DNA of 58,310 bases, taken from assembly GCA_000209515.2 (NCBI GenBank), contig AEVK01000015.1, positions 1 to 58,310 of the forward strand, written 5' to 3'. Shown in pieces: positions 1-8,651 of the stretch. Under the pieces are notes generated by a model that saw only the letters and a program-made list of their open reading frames with translations, made no database searches and was not told where the DNA came from. How positions within the stretch are numbered: position 1 is the stretch's first letter; each line of letters starts with the position of its first letter. The DNA comes from a gamma proteobacterium IMCC1989 (GTDB lineage Bacteria; Pseudomonadota; Gammaproteobacteria; Pseudomonadales; Cellvibrionaceae). The translations under genes were made by a program, and so were the position numbers.

Positions 1-1383
1 AATTTTTTTATCAACCACCGCTGTCGTTAAAGGCGCATCATCCAACTTCAAAATGGACACTGGCTTTTTAAGACCATCATCTGCAATAACTGAATATGCT
101 TGCGCCAACTGCAATGTGGTTAGTGCCAAACCATAACCAAATGAGAAGTTAGCTTGAACAATAGGCTGCCATTTAGCATGATTCGGCAATATACCTATAG
201 ACTCTCCAGGAAAGCCTGTCCCCGTACTTTGCCCTAGACCTAAACGAAAATATAAATCACGGATATCCGTTGGCTCTAAATCCAAACTCAATTTCGTTAA
301 ACCGACTTGGCTAGATTTTGTGATAATTTTTGTAAGGTCCATCACTCCGTAATTAACTGGATCTAATAATGTTTTTTTACCCACACGAAAATAACCAGGA
401 TGAGTATCAATTGTCGAACTAGGAATATAACGCCCTGTTTCTAGCGCTGCCATCACTGTTAACGGCTTCATAGTTGAGCCCGGCTCAAACTGATCCGTCA
501 TCGCTCGATTACGTAAGGCGCTAGCTTTTAAGCGACTACGGTCATTGGGATTAAAAGATGGCTGATTCACCATCGCTAATACTTCGCCGGTTTTTGCATC
601 TAATAACACCATCGAAGCCGATGCCGCGTTATGCGCTTTGACTGCCGCTTTTAACTCTCGGTAAGCTAAGTACTGCAGACGCAAATCAATACTTAAACTA
701 ATATCTTTACCTGATGTTGCCGTCTCTAACTGCGCAACATCTTGAATAATTCGACCAGATAAATCTTTTAATACTTGCTTACGACCCGATGTACCACTCA
801 ACCACTCATCATAAGCCAGCTCGACACCTTCTTGCCCTTGATCATCAACGTTGGTAAAACCCAATAAATGGGCAGTCACTTCACCCGCCGGATAAAAACG
901 CTGATACTCTTGCTGACCGTAGACTCCGGCAATACGCAAATCCAACACATCATCTGCTGAGGCAGGTGCAAGTTGACGCTCTAGATACATGAACTCTTTA
1001 TTTTTAAAGCGATGAATTTTGTCGGCTAATTTCTTAGCACTAACATCTAAAGCTTTTGCTAATACAGGCCATTGCTCAGGAGTATTTATTAGCTGCTGAG
1101 GGTTTGCCCATAGCGACACTACCGGCGTACTCATCGCTAAAGGCTCACCATAGCGATCCGTAATGACACCTCTATAAGCAGGAATTGATTCAGTGCGTAA
1201 GGTGCGCGCAAGCCCTTGGCTCTGCAAAAATTTAAAGCCACGCTTACTATCAGGTAGCACCTGCAGTTGGACGAGATGCCAAACTAATAACAACACAACC
1301 ACAAATAATACCAGTGCAACACCATAGAAACGCCAGCGATAAATGGTCGCCTTGTCTACTTTCTTTTTAGAAATATTATTCAC
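1..1383 (-). CDS. ftsI: Peptidoglycan transpeptidase FtsI (PBP3), 3' end cut by window edge
   Basis: This is the septal class B penicillin-binding protein, which cross-links peptidoglycan at the division site on the periplasmic side of the inner membrane. The 461 residues present read without a stop. A short basic N-terminus precedes one membrane helix (about residues 20-40), then the dimerisation domain, then the transpeptidase domain with catalytic S303-T-M-K306. The second motif reads S357-S358-Q359, where Escherichia coli and Pseudomonas have S-S-N. The third motif (K-S/T-G) lies beyond the window; about 120 residues are missing compared with the 588-residue E. coli protein. I chose the GTG start at 1383..1381 because it gives the expected N-terminus and overlaps the ftsL stop, as expected for translational coupling. 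Confidence 0.95.
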   Translation of the reverse strand, partial: MNNISKKKVDKATIYRWRFYGVALVLFVVVLLLVWHLVQLQVLPDSKRGFKFLQSQGLARTLRTESIPAYRGVITDRYGEPLAMSTPVVSLWANPQQLINTPEQWPVLAKALDVSAKKLADKIHRFKNKEFMYLERQLAPASADDVLDLRIAGVYGQQEYQRFYPAGEVTAHLLGFTNVDDQGQEGVELAYDEWLSGTSGRKQVLKDLSGRIIQDVAQLETATSGKDISLSIDLRLQYLAYRELKAAVKAHNAASASMVLLDAKTGEVLAMVNQPSFNPNDRSRLKASALRNRAMTDQFEPGSTMKPLTVMAALETGRYIPSSTIDTHPGYFRVGKKTLLDPVNYGVMDLTKIITKSSQVGLTKLSLDLEPTDIRDLYFRLGLGQSTGTGFPGESIGILPNHAKWQPIVQANFSFGYGLALTTLQLAQAYSVIADDGLKKPVSILKLDDAPLTTAVVDKKI

Positions 1384-1687
1384 CGGCAGCCACCATGACA
1401 ATATCTACACCCACTGGAATTTGCATAGATAACTTTTCTATCGCTATTTTTTCTATACGACCAAAGGATGCCCATGCACTTTCTTCTAAAAGATACTTAC
1501 CCCACTCAACCTGTAGAGTATCTTGCTGACTTCGCAACAATTCCAATTCATTAAATTTATTACGCGTATCATGTGCCGCATAAACAACCGACAAAGCTGA
1601 AATCAAAACCAACACCCATAGCAACATCACCCACACAATGTGTTGGCGAAAGGCTTTTTTCTTGTCTGTTCTAGATAAGCTTTTCAT
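1376..1687 (-). CDS. ftsL: Cell division protein FtsL
   Basis: FtsL is a small bitopic membrane protein of the divisome that pairs with FtsB and FtsQ and helps activate FtsWI. The 103 residues show a basic cytoplasmic head (about 1-17), one hydrophobic helix (about 18-38) and a periplasmic stretch rich in L, E and Q suited to a coiled coil. E. coli FtsL is 121 residues, so the size fits. It sits between rsmH and ftsI as in every dcw cluster and its stop overlaps the ftsI GTG. Identification rests on position and topology because the family is poorly conserved. The 161-base gap to rsmH is larger than usual. Confidence 0.9.
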   Translation of the reverse strand: MKSLSRTDKKKAFRQHIVWVMLLWVLVLISALSVVYAAHDTRNKFNELELLRSQQDTLQVEWGKYLLEESAWASFGRIEKIAIEKLSMQIPVGVDIVMVAAGE

Positions 1688-1778
1688 GTCGATGGTATGG
1701 CTATTTATAGTTATATACTGGTTATGTTCGGACTATGAGGAATTATTTAATCGCTGATTACAAATAAATACTGGATGC

Positions 1779-1805
1779 TTTTTACGCTTACTTTTTTACA
1801 CTTAC
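1779..1805. repeat. 13/14-bp tandem duplication in the rsmH-ftsL spacer
   Basis: TTTTTACGCTTAC is followed directly by TTTTTTACACTTAC and then by a partial third copy (TTTTCAC). It is one of about a dozen short intergenic tandem duplications in this window. Confidence 0.8.
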
Positions 1806-1848
1806 TTTTCACTGATTCTTTTATTCGCTTTTACTTGCAACGTAAAAA

Positions 1849-2799
1849 CTACGCTATTTTTTCTGCCACCCGCATCACCGCACTGCGAGCACGAGGGTTA
1901 TGCGCTAACTCGCTTGCACCAGCCTTAGTCACTTTACCAAGACTACGCAACCGCTTATTTAGCTGCTCATCTCTAACAGGAACTCCCATGGGCAAGCGAT
2001 CTCCCTGCACTTGCTGACGAATAAATCTCTTTACCCGGCGATCTTCCAAGGAATGGAAGCTAATCACCACCAACCTTCCTCCCACTGCTAACGCTGCCAA
2101 TGCCTGCTCTAGAATCACATCCAAATCAGATAACTCATCATTAATATGGATGCGTATTGCTTGAAATGCACGCGTCGCTGGATGCTTACCTTTCTCCCAT
2201 GCCGGATTAGCTTCCGTCACTACTTTAGACAATTCATGGGTTGTGGCGAAAGGCTGTTCTTGGCGATGATCAACTATAGCTCTAGCAATGCGCTTAGAAA
2301 AACGCTCTTCGCCATACTCTTTTAAGACTCGCGCAATATCTTCTTGGCTAGCACTATTTATCCATTCAGCGGCAGTTTCACCTTTAGTGCGATTCATCCG
2401 CATATCCAAAGGGCCGTCCTGCATAAAACTAAAGCCACGATGCGCTTCATCCAACTGAGGAGACGACACTCCTAAATCCAATAAAATGCCGTTAACCTTT
2501 CCTAGTTTTTCTATCTCAACTAACCACTGATTTAATTGAGAAAATGAACCGTGGCGTATACTAAATCGCTTTTCATCAGAAAATTGCTTATCCGCCTCAG
2601 CGATAGCCTGCTCATCTTTATCCACCGCCATTAACTGCGCATCTTCAGATAACCGCAGCAACACTTCTCGGCTATGACCGCCTCGACCAAAGGTTCCGTC
2701 CACATAAAAGCCATTTACATCGGTAATTAAGGCATCAACCGACTCATGCAAAAGAACACTTTGATGACTTAGCTGCTCTAACGACTGGCTCATGTTCAC
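1849..2799 (-). CDS. rsmH: 16S rRNA (cytosine1402-N4)-methyltransferase RsmH
   Basis: RsmH (MraW) transfers a methyl group from S-adenosylmethionine to N4 of C1402 in the 16S rRNA decoding centre. The 316-residue length matches E. coli (313). The SAM-binding loop [11 protein letters not shown] lies near residues 32-42, and [20 protein letters not shown], a family hallmark, follows near 105-125. The gene begins at GTG 2799, inside the mraZ stop (GTGA overlap); an ATG two codons later (2793) is an equally good start. It is the second gene of the mraZ operon. Confidence 0.97.
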   Translation of the reverse strand: MNMSQSLEQLSHQSVLLHESVDALITDVNGFYVDGTFGRGGHSREVLLRLSEDAQLMAVDKDEQAIAEADKQFSDEKRFSIRHGSFSQLNQWLVEIEKLGKVNGILLDLGVSSPQLDEAHRGFSFMQDGPLDMRMNRTKGETAAEWINSASQEDIARVLKEYGEERFSKRIARAIVDHRQEQPFATTHELSKVVTEANPAWEKGKHPATRAFQAIRIHINDELSDLDVILEQALAALAVGGRLVVISFHSLEDRRVKRFIRQQVQGDRLPMGVPVRDEQLNKRLRSLGKVTKAGASELAHNPRARSAVMRVAEKIA

Positions 2800-3239
2800 A
2801 GAGCCAACGTCTGCATGCCTTCAGGCATAACATCGTCATCTATAGGCGAATCGATATAACGGGTAAACTCTTCCTCACACCACAACTCTAAACTTTTCCC
2901 CTGACCAACCAACATCAATTTCTTTTCCATTCCTGCGTATTCACGTAACGTTGGCGGCAACAGTACACGCCCATTCGCATCCAGCTCCAAAGGAGATGCA
3001 TGACCAATCAATAATAATTTAGCTCGGCGGGAAACCTTATTGAAACTTGGTAAGGATTCGATTTTGGGAAGAATTTCTTGCCACTGCTCTTCAGGGAATA
3101 CATGCAAGCAACGGTTTTCTGTATGCGCAGTCACGACAATACGGCCACCGCATACTTCTTGCAGCAGCTCACGAACACGGGTAGGAATAGCAATTCGCCC
3201 CTTCGCGTCCATATTGATTGAATGACTACCTAGAAACAT
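2796..3239 (-). CDS. mraZ: Transcriptional regulator MraZ
   Basis: MraZ is a DNA-binding AbrB-fold protein that autoregulates the dcw operon. I chose the ATG at 3239, giving 147 residues beginning [16 protein letters not shown], which matches the family start (E. coli 152 residues). A longer in-frame reading to 3308 would add an unrelated hydrophobic tail and would overlap the operator, so I reject it. The two expected half-repeats are visible: DAKGRIAIP near residue 10 and DANGRVLLP near residue 84. A GGGG-containing Shine-Dalgarno sequence lies about a dozen bases upstream of the ATG. Confidence 0.95.
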   Translation of the reverse strand: MFLGSHSINMDAKGRIAIPTRVRELLQEVCGGRIVVTAHTENRCLHVFPEEQWQEILPKIESLPSFNKVSRRAKLLLIGHASPLELDANGRVLLPPTLREYAGMEKKLMLVGQGKSLELWCEEEFTRYIDSPIDDDVMPEGMQTLAL

Positions 3240-3273
3240 ATTTACCACTAGACCCCACAAAAATACAAAAACA

Positions 3274-3308
3274 AACCAAAATAACCACAAAAACCTACTT
3301 TTTCCCAC
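3274..3308 (-). promoter_or_regulatory. MraZ operator: four boxes at exact 10-bp spacing
   Basis: Reading the minus strand, GTGGG (3304-3308), GTAGG (3294-3298), GTGGT (3284-3288) and TGGTT (3274-3278) recur every 10 bp. MraZ is known to bind tandem TGGG/GTGGG-type repeats separated by 5 bp just upstream of mraZ. The boxes sit immediately downstream of the predicted start of transcription, a repressing position. Confidence 0.75.
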
Positions 3309-3316
3309 ATTGTGAC

Positions 3317-3344
3317 ACTATAAACTGACCATAACCAAAGTCAA
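3317..3344 (-). promoter_or_regulatory. Sigma-70 promoter of the mraZ operon
   Basis: On the minus strand TTGACT (3339-3344) is followed after 16 bp by TATAGT (3317-3322). Both hexamers are close to consensus. Transcription should start near 3310, just before the MraZ boxes. Confidence 0.7.
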
Positions 3345-3526
3345 CAAAAGTTGTCGGTAAATGTGACGAAAGTCGGGGTATTGGTTGCTAACGTTTGAGA
3401 AAATGCAGAAAAAGAAGAAGAAAAAAGAAAGGAAGTCAAACCAAAACAATAACGTAGAGAATACTGTTAAAGTACTTTCTCAAGAGTCAGATTGTTTTTT
3501 TATACTAGAGGGGTGTTTTGATACTA

Positions 3527-3552
3527 AAAAGTCATATTGAAAAACGACTTTT
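3527..3552 (-). terminator. Weak hairpin terminator candidate after rnpB
   Basis: AAAAGTC and GACTTTT form a 7-bp stem with a 12-base loop, followed on the minus strand by a short T-rich stretch. It lies 10 bases past the rnpB 3' end. The stem is AT-rich, so termination may be weak. Confidence 0.45.
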
Positions 3553-3562
3553 GGAGGATAAA

Positions 3563-3979
3563 TTGGAGTTGGCCTGTAAGCCGGGTTCTGTCGTGGACAA
3601 TCATTCATCTACGATGCATGTCACCATACATCTTAAGCAATCTACCCGAATCCAACGCGGATCACGCCTTATACAAAAAGCCTAAGCCTTGAGCAAATGG
3701 ATTCCTATTTGATCTTGCTCCGAGTGGGGTTTACCATGCCACAAACTGTTACCAGTTGCGCGGTGCGCTCTTACCGCACCATTTCACCCTTACCGACTAT
3801 AAATAGCAGGCGGTTTATTTTCTGCTGCACTTTCCGTAGGCTCGCGCCCCCCAGAGGTTACCTGGCACTCTACCCTATGGAGCCCGGACTTTCCTCTTAG
3901 TGCCGCCTTAGGTGACCAGTTTGAATAATCAAAATGAACACCCAAGCAAAACATAAAGCGATTGCCGAGCCAACTCCAA
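3563..3979 (-). ncRNA. rnpB: RNase P RNA, bacterial class A
   Basis: This is the catalytic RNA of ribonuclease P, which trims the 5' leaders of tRNA precursors. The universal core elements read correctly on the minus strand: GGAAAGUCCGGGCUCC (P4 5' strand), GGUAAGGGUGAAA, GGUGCGGUAAGAGCGC, GGUAACAG, and ACAGAACCCGGCUUA (P4 3' strand). GGAGUUGGC at the 5' end (3969-3977) pairs perfectly with GCCAACUCC near 3565-3573 to form P1, which fixes both ends to within a few bases. At about 415 nt it is somewhat longer than E. coli (377 nt), with an enlarged, AU-rich arm between P1 and P4. Short reading frames inside it are spurious. Confidence 0.95.
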
Positions 3980-3985
3980 GCCGCA

Positions 3986-4013
3986 AGATAACTGCTGACA
4001 ACAATTAACACAA
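3986..4013 (-). promoter_or_regulatory. Probable promoter of rnpB
   Basis: On the minus strand TTGTGT (4008-4013) and TTATCT (3986-3991) are 16 bp apart. The -10 ends about 7 bases before the predicted rnpB 5' end. Confidence 0.5.
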
Positions 4014-4042
4014 GTGTTTTTACCCAAAGTGCTAGCCCAAAG

Positions 4043-4903
4043 CTAACTATTTTTAGGATTAGCTAAAGCCCACTGATACAAATCCCGCTTTTTAATGCCG
4101 GTTACCTTCGCTGCGATAGCTGATGCCGTCTTAACCGGCGTATACTCAAGCAAAATAGCCATTAACGCTTTCGCTTCACTACTTACCACACCCTTTTCTA
4201 AAGCTATTTTGTCCACACCTTTCACTAGCAGAACAAATTCTCCACGCTGCTGATTCGTATCGTCTTGTATCTGCTGTAATAACGCTTCCACGGAACCAGA
4301 CAAAACGGTCTCATAGGTTTTCGTTAGCTCTCTCGCCAACACTATCTCACGTTGACCACCCAAAACTGCACTCAAATCTTTCAAACTATCTACAATTCGA
4401 TGCGGCGACTCATAAAACACAACCGTACGCGATTCATCTAACAGCGGCGTAAAGGCCTGACAACGAGAAGAAGATTTAGCAGGTAAAAAACCCTCAAAGA
4501 CAAATTGATTACAAGGCAAACCTGATATCGATAAAGCAGCAACGAGTGCGCACGAACCCGGTACTGACTGTACCAAGATCCCTCTTTCCCTAGCCACATT
4601 GACCAAATCATAACCTGGATCGGAGATTAAAGGGGTGCCTGCATCGGAAATAAGTGCCACAGACTCACCGGATAGCAGTAAAGAAACTATTTTTTCTAGC
4701 CGCTGTTCGTTACTATATTCGTGGTAAGCGATAAGCCGAGTAGAAACGCCAAAATGTTGTAGTAACTTTGCACTATGACGGGTATCCTCAGCAGCAATTA
4801 CATCAACCATTTTAAGGGTATCTAGCGCGCGCTGAGAAATATCCCCCAGGTTGCCTATAGGTGTAGCCACCACGTAAAGTACACCGTAATTTATATCAGA
4901 CAT
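4043..4903 (-). CDS. rsmI: 16S rRNA (cytidine1402-2'-O)-methyltransferase RsmI
   Basis: RsmI methylates the 2'-OH of C1402, the same nucleotide that RsmH modifies on its base. The protein has the SAM-dependent tetrapyrrole-methylase fold: LYVVATPIGNLGDIS at the N-terminus, AAEDTRHSAKLL near 40, and LISDAGTPLISDPG near 85-100. With the ATG at 4903 (MSDINYG) it has 286 residues, the E. coli length. An ATG four codons upstream has no ribosome-binding site. The divergent lpoA gene starts only 26 bases away. Confidence 0.95.
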   Translation of the reverse strand: MSDINYGVLYVVATPIGNLGDISQRALDTLKMVDVIAAEDTRHSAKLLQHFGVSTRLIAYHEYSNEQRLEKIVSLLLSGESVALISDAGTPLISDPGYDLVNVARERGILVQSVPGSCALVAALSISGLPCNQFVFEGFLPAKSSSRCQAFTPLLDESRTVVFYESPHRIVDSLKDLSAVLGGQREIVLARELTKTYETVLSGSVEALLQQIQDDTNQQRGEFVLLVKGVDKIALEKGVVSSEAKALMAILLEYTPVKTASAIAAKVTGIKKRDLYQWALANPKNS

Positions 4904-4929
4904 GACGAAAAACATCCTAGAGAAAATTC

Positions 4930-6870
4930 ATGCTATTGAAACACACTCCAACAAAAGCTAGCCACATAAAACACACATTTGTTTATCTATTACTCATGAG
5001 CTGTACACTACTCATAACAAGCTGCACAACACCCACAAAAACGGATCCCATTGCAGCAGTAAGCATAAACAATGACAGCCCAAGCCAGCTTATGGCCGAT
5101 GCCGCTGCCATTACGAAAAGTACTTCACCAGAAAGAGACCAGAATCTGCTTGAAATCGCCAAACGTCTACTTGCTATAAACGCTAACACTCAAGCAGAAA
5201 GCATTATCGAAGACATCAATCTTATTGAACTTAATGACACTCAATTTATTGACTATACACTCAACGCCAGCAAGATTTACTCACGCAACCAATCACTAAA
5301 AAAAGCTAATGAGTTTTTTGCTAACCCACGAATAAACGCCACCATCGACCAAGCAAGCACAGAACAACAAGAAAACTTCTACCGCACTAGCGCAAAACTT
5401 TATCAAGCAATGGGCAACACTGAAGCGAGCATTCGACAATACATAGCACTAGACACACTACTATCTAACGACGACGCTATCCAGCAGAATAGCGATGCTA
5501 TCTGGAATCAAATCTCTGCCCTGAGCTATAGTGAACTTATTCGTTTATCGTCTATCAATAGCGGCGAAGCGTATCGCGGATGGATCGATTTGGCTCGTAC
5601 AAGCAACCAAGCACAAGGCAGCCTAAACGCACAAAATATCGCCATTGCAAATTGGCGTACCGAACACCCGAATCACCCGGCCAATTTATACCTACCCAAC
5701 AATTTACGCTTACTAACAAACCTTATCTCAAACAGCCCAAAAAACATTGCTTTGCTATTGCCATTAGAAGGCAAATTGGCGAAGGCGGGCGAAAGCATTC
5801 GCGATGGTTTTTTAGCTGCCTACTATAACAATCAACAAAGCCTTGGCACACCTCCAGCAATACAGCTTTATGATACTAGCTCAAAAAATATTCACACCAC
5901 CTATGATCTAGCAGTAAAAAATGGAGCCGATCTCGTGATCGGCCCACTATCAAAAGGCAATGTGCAAGCGCTGCACACAAAAAACTTACTAACCACACCT
6001 GTTCTCGCCTTAAATTACGTTGACCGCGAACAAGTAACAAACTCTGTCATTACTGACACATCACTTGAAACAGAAGACGCACAGAGCTCGCCCCATTTGC
6101 CGCATCACTTTTATCAATTCGGTTTATCACTAGAAGACGAAGCGATACAGGTAGCAGAAAGAGCATGGACAGAAGGACACCGCCACGCACTTGTTATCTC
6201 ATCCCCAGAAGACTGGAGCCAGCGCTCTACACGTGCATTTACTGCTCGCTGGCAAGCACTGGGCGGCATCATTTCCGACCAAACAACTTTAGATAGCGCA
6301 GAAACTTATGCCGAGACCATTCAAAGCTCACTTCATATTGACCAAAGCAAGAAACGTGCGTCATCATTAAAACGCTTATTTGGGCGTAATTTTGAATTTG
6401 AGCCTAGGCGCAGACACGATATTGACATGATATTCTTAGTTACTCGATCACAAGAAGGCACTCAAATAAAACCCACACTTAACTTTTATTACGCAAGTGA
6501 CCTACCTGTATATGCCACAAGCCAACTGTATAGCAGCACCAACAGCAAGAGCAAAAATATCGATCTGAACAAAATTCGCTTAACCATTATGCCTTGGTTA
6601 ATACAAGAAGATATCCCTGAAAAAACCATACTTTCTGAAAACATAAGCAGATCGCCTGGGTACGACAAACTTTACGCCCTGGGCGTAGATAGCTTTTTAC
6701 TTTATTCACGACTACCACAACTATCACAAATGCCGTCGCAACAACTATATGGCGCGACAGGGCAGCTCAGTATAAAAAGTGATAATCGCATCTATCGACA
6801 ACAACTTTGGGCAGAGATTATTGACGGGGAACTCAAGGAACTACAATCCCTCGACCTAACTAATCAATAG
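4930..6870 (+). CDS. lpoA: Penicillin-binding protein activator LpoA, lipoprotein
   Basis: LpoA is an outer-membrane lipoprotein that reaches through the periplasm to stimulate PBP1A. The 646 residues (E. coli 678) begin with a signal peptide ending in a lipobox, LLITSC, with the acylated cysteine near residue 32. A helical TPR-like N-domain (about 45-255) and a C-domain with the periplasmic-binding-protein fold (from about 270, beginning NIALLLPLEGKLAKAGESI) follow. Its place between rsmI and yraN is conserved in gammaproteobacteria. The start region is compact: its promoter must lie within rsmI because the two divergent genes are only 26 bases apart. Confidence 0.93.
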   Translation: MLLKHTPTKASHIKHTFVYLLLMSCTLLITSCTTPTKTDPIAAVSINNDSPSQLMADAAAITKSTSPERDQNLLEIAKRLLAINANTQAESIIEDINLIELNDTQFIDYTLNASKIYSRNQSLKKANEFFANPRINATIDQASTEQQENFYRTSAKLYQAMGNTEASIRQYIALDTLLSNDDAIQQNSDAIWNQISALSYSELIRLSSINSGEAYRGWIDLARTSNQAQGSLNAQNIAIANWRTEHPNHPANLYLPNNLRLLTNLISNSPKNIALLLPLEGKLAKAGESIRDGFLAAYYNNQQSLGTPPAIQLYDTSSKNIHTTYDLAVKNGADLVIGPLSKGNVQALHTKNLLTTPVLALNYVDREQVTNSVITDTSLETEDAQSSPHLPHHFYQFGLSLEDEAIQVAERAWTEGHRHALVISSPEDWSQRSTRAFTARWQALGGIISDQTTLDSAETYAETIQSSLHIDQSKKRASSLKRLFGRNFEFEPRRRHDIDMIFLVTRSQEGTQIKPTLNFYYASDLPVYATSQLYSSTNSKSKNIDLNKIRLTIMPWLIQEDIPEKTILSENISRSPGYDKLYALGVDSFLLYSRLPQLSQMPSQQLYGATGQLSIKSDNRIYRQQLWAEIIDGELKELQSLDLTNQ

Positions 6871-6944
6871 GCAAACTCCGTCACCAATAACACAAAATCA
6901 ACACAGCACCACCAAAACCTTCACCACTACAAGGACGCTACACC

Positions 6945-7328
6945 ATGAAAACCAAAGCGATAGGGACGATCGCCGAAGAAGCCGCTAAGGATTACTTATG
7001 CAAAAACCAGCTAAACTTCATTGAAAAAAATTATCATTGTCGGCAAGGTGAAATTGACCTCATCATGAAAGAAGGCAAACTGCTAGTATTCATTGAAGTA
7101 AGGTACCGAAAAAGTAAACGGTACGGCACAGGTATAGATAGCATCACCAAAGAAAAGCAGCGACGCATTATTAGCGCTGCTCGGCATTACTTGCACAAGC
7201 ATAAATTAACGGAAGCAGTCAGCTGTCGATTCGATATTATTGGTGTAGAACCCGCACAAAAAAAGCACAAAGATGACAGCACTAACAAATCGTTTTACTT
7301 TCATTGGTTAAAGCATGCCTTTTATTAA
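6945..7328 (+). CDS. yraN: YraN family (UPF0102) putative endonuclease-fold protein
   Basis: A 127-residue protein of the UPF0102 family, which has a restriction-endonuclease-like fold. The signature is complete: GTIAEEAAKDYL at residues 7-18, QGEIDLIM near 36 and LVFIEVRYR near 48-56, where E, D and ExR would form a PD-(D/E)xK-type centre. E. coli YraN has 131 residues. No substrate is established; some family members have been linked to DNA uptake or recombination. The gene follows lpoA by 74 bases and precedes diaA, as in Pseudomonas and E. coli. Confidence 0.9.
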   Translation: MKTKAIGTIAEEAAKDYLCKNQLNFIEKNYHCRQGEIDLIMKEGKLLVFIEVRYRKSKRYGTGIDSITKEKQRRIISAARHYLHKHKLTEAVSCRFDIIGVEPAQKKHKDDSTNKSFYFHWLKHAFY

Positions 7329-7401
7329 GCATTGTTTTACATTAACCTTAACAAACGCTAACCCACTGATCACTTACCTACCATGAGTACTTTACTATAT
7401 T

Positions 7402-7992
7402 ATGTTTGAAGAAAGGATCTATAAAATTTTTCAGTCCAGTGTTGACGCAAAAATACAGTGCAGCGAACAACTGTTACCACAAATTGTTAACGCCAGCGCA
7501 CTATTAGTGGAATGCCTCTTAAACGGAAATAAATTACTTATTTGTGGTAACGGACCTTCAGCTGCACTAGCGCAATTATTTACCAACAACCTAATCAATC
7601 GATTCGAGCGCGAGCGCCCTAGCCTTCCCGCCATTACTCTAGGCTGCGATCTAACCAACGTAACCTCTATTGCTTATGAAAGCAGCTTTAATGAAATTTT
7701 TGCGAAAGAGATTCGCGCACTTGGTAACGTCGGCGATGTTTTAGTAATACTGTCCTCTAGCGGCAACCCATCAAACTTGTTACAAGCCATTCAAGCCGCA
7801 CACGAGCGAGGCATGCGAGTCGTCACTCTTAGCGGCAGGGATGGAGGGAATTTATCTGCGCTATTAGACAACGAAGACAAAGAGTTACTTGTTCCCATAG
7901 ATTCACGCTCTCGCATACACGAAATTCATCTACTTATTTTATTTTGTCTATGCGACCTAATTGATGAGCAACTATTTGGTTCAACAGAATAA
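7402..7992 (+). CDS. diaA: DnaA initiator-associating protein DiaA (SIS domain)
   Basis: DiaA is a tetrameric sugar-isomerase-fold protein that binds DnaA and promotes its assembly at oriC. The 196 residues match E. coli DiaA exactly in length. The SIS core is visible as LLICGNGPSAALAQLF near residue 47, VLVILSSSGNPSNLL near 113 and RVVTLSGRDGG near 137. The GmhA paralogue has a similar fold, but the conserved position between yraN and dolP supports DiaA. No strong Shine-Dalgarno sequence precedes the ATG. Confidence 0.9.
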   Translation: MFEERIYKIFQSSVDAKIQCSEQLLPQIVNASALLVECLLNGNKLLICGNGPSAALAQLFTNNLINRFERERPSLPAITLGCDLTNVTSIAYESSFNEIFAKEIRALGNVGDVLVILSSSGNPSNLLQAIQAAHERGMRVVTLSGRDGGNLSALLDNEDKELLVPIDSRSRIHEIHLLILFCLCDLIDEQLFGSTE

Positions 7993-8018
7993 TCTTTTAC
8001 CGAAGAAAGAGGACAAAT

Positions 8019-8588
8019 ATGAAAACCGCAAAATCTCTTACATTAGCAGCAACCTTACTATGCTTATCTGCCTGCACCACCATCATAGACACCACCACTA
8101 ACCAGCCGATAGAAACAGACCCTGGAGAGCGCTCATTTGGCACGTACTTAGATGATCAACGACTAGAAGTAATCGCTAGCGTCAACATTAATAAAGCCGA
8201 CCCTGAACTTAGACTTGCGCATGTCAACGTTACTAGCTTCAACAATATTATGCTCCTCACCGGACAAGTGCCTACGGAAGCACTTAAAGCACTAGCTCAA
8301 CAAACAGCAGAAAAAATTAATAATGTTGAAAAAGTGTATAACGAATTACAAATCAAGGGGAATACCGCATTACTGGTTCGAACTAATGATTCGTGGCTGA
8401 GCACAAAGGTCAAAGCTGTTTTTATAGCTGATGATATTATTGATAGCTCAAAAGTAAAAGTAATTGTAGAAGATGGTGTCGTCTACTTAATGGGTCTACT
8501 CACCCAAACCGAAGCCGACTATGTGACAGGGGTTGCCAGCACCATTGTTGGCGTTCAAGAAGTAGTTAAAGTGTTTAAATACATTTAA
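8019..8588 (+). CDS. dolP: Outer-membrane lipoprotein DolP, two BON domains
   Basis: DolP (YraP) is a lipoprotein that binds anionic phospholipids at the division site and supports outer-membrane integrity and BAM function. The 189 residues (E. coli 191) begin with a signal peptide and lipobox LSAC, with the acylated cysteine at about residue 19. Two BON domains follow (about 45-115 and 122-189), each with the conserved glycine-containing turn (LLTGQVP and YLMGLLT). A good AAGAGGA ribosome-binding site lies just upstream. It ends the lpoA-yraN-diaA-dolP run and is followed by a strong terminator. Confidence 0.93.
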   Translation: MKTAKSLTLAATLLCLSACTTIIDTTTNQPIETDPGERSFGTYLDDQRLEVIASVNINKADPELRLAHVNVTSFNNIMLLTGQVPTEALKALAQQTAEKINNVEKVYNELQIKGNTALLVRTNDSWLSTKVKAVFIADDIIDSSKVKVIVEDGVVYLMGLLTQTEADYVTGVASTIVGVQEVVKVFKYI

Positions 8589-8604
8589 AAGCTTTAACCA
8601 TAAA

Positions 8605-8635
8605 AAAACGGGGCTAGAAAATCTAGCCCCGTTTT
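8605..8635. terminator. Strong bidirectional terminator between dolP and the Yip1-type gene
   Basis: A perfect 14-bp stem (AAAACGGGGCTAGA with its complement) closes on a 3-base loop. It has a T-run on both strands, so it can stop dolP (plus) and the convergent Yip1-type gene (minus). Confidence 0.9.
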
Positions 8636-8651
8636 ATTTCAGAACTTAAAC

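Noticed and set aside
1775-2017. 80-codon frame opposite the end of rsmH
   Set aside because: Antisense to a conserved gene, with no family resemblance.
3240-3308. Longer mraZ start adding 23 hydrophobic residues
   Set aside because: The extension is unlike any MraZ N-terminus and lies on the operator repeats.
3697-4011. Short open frames on both strands in the RNase P RNA
   Set aside because: The region is rnpB with all core motifs and a paired P1; the frames are by-products.
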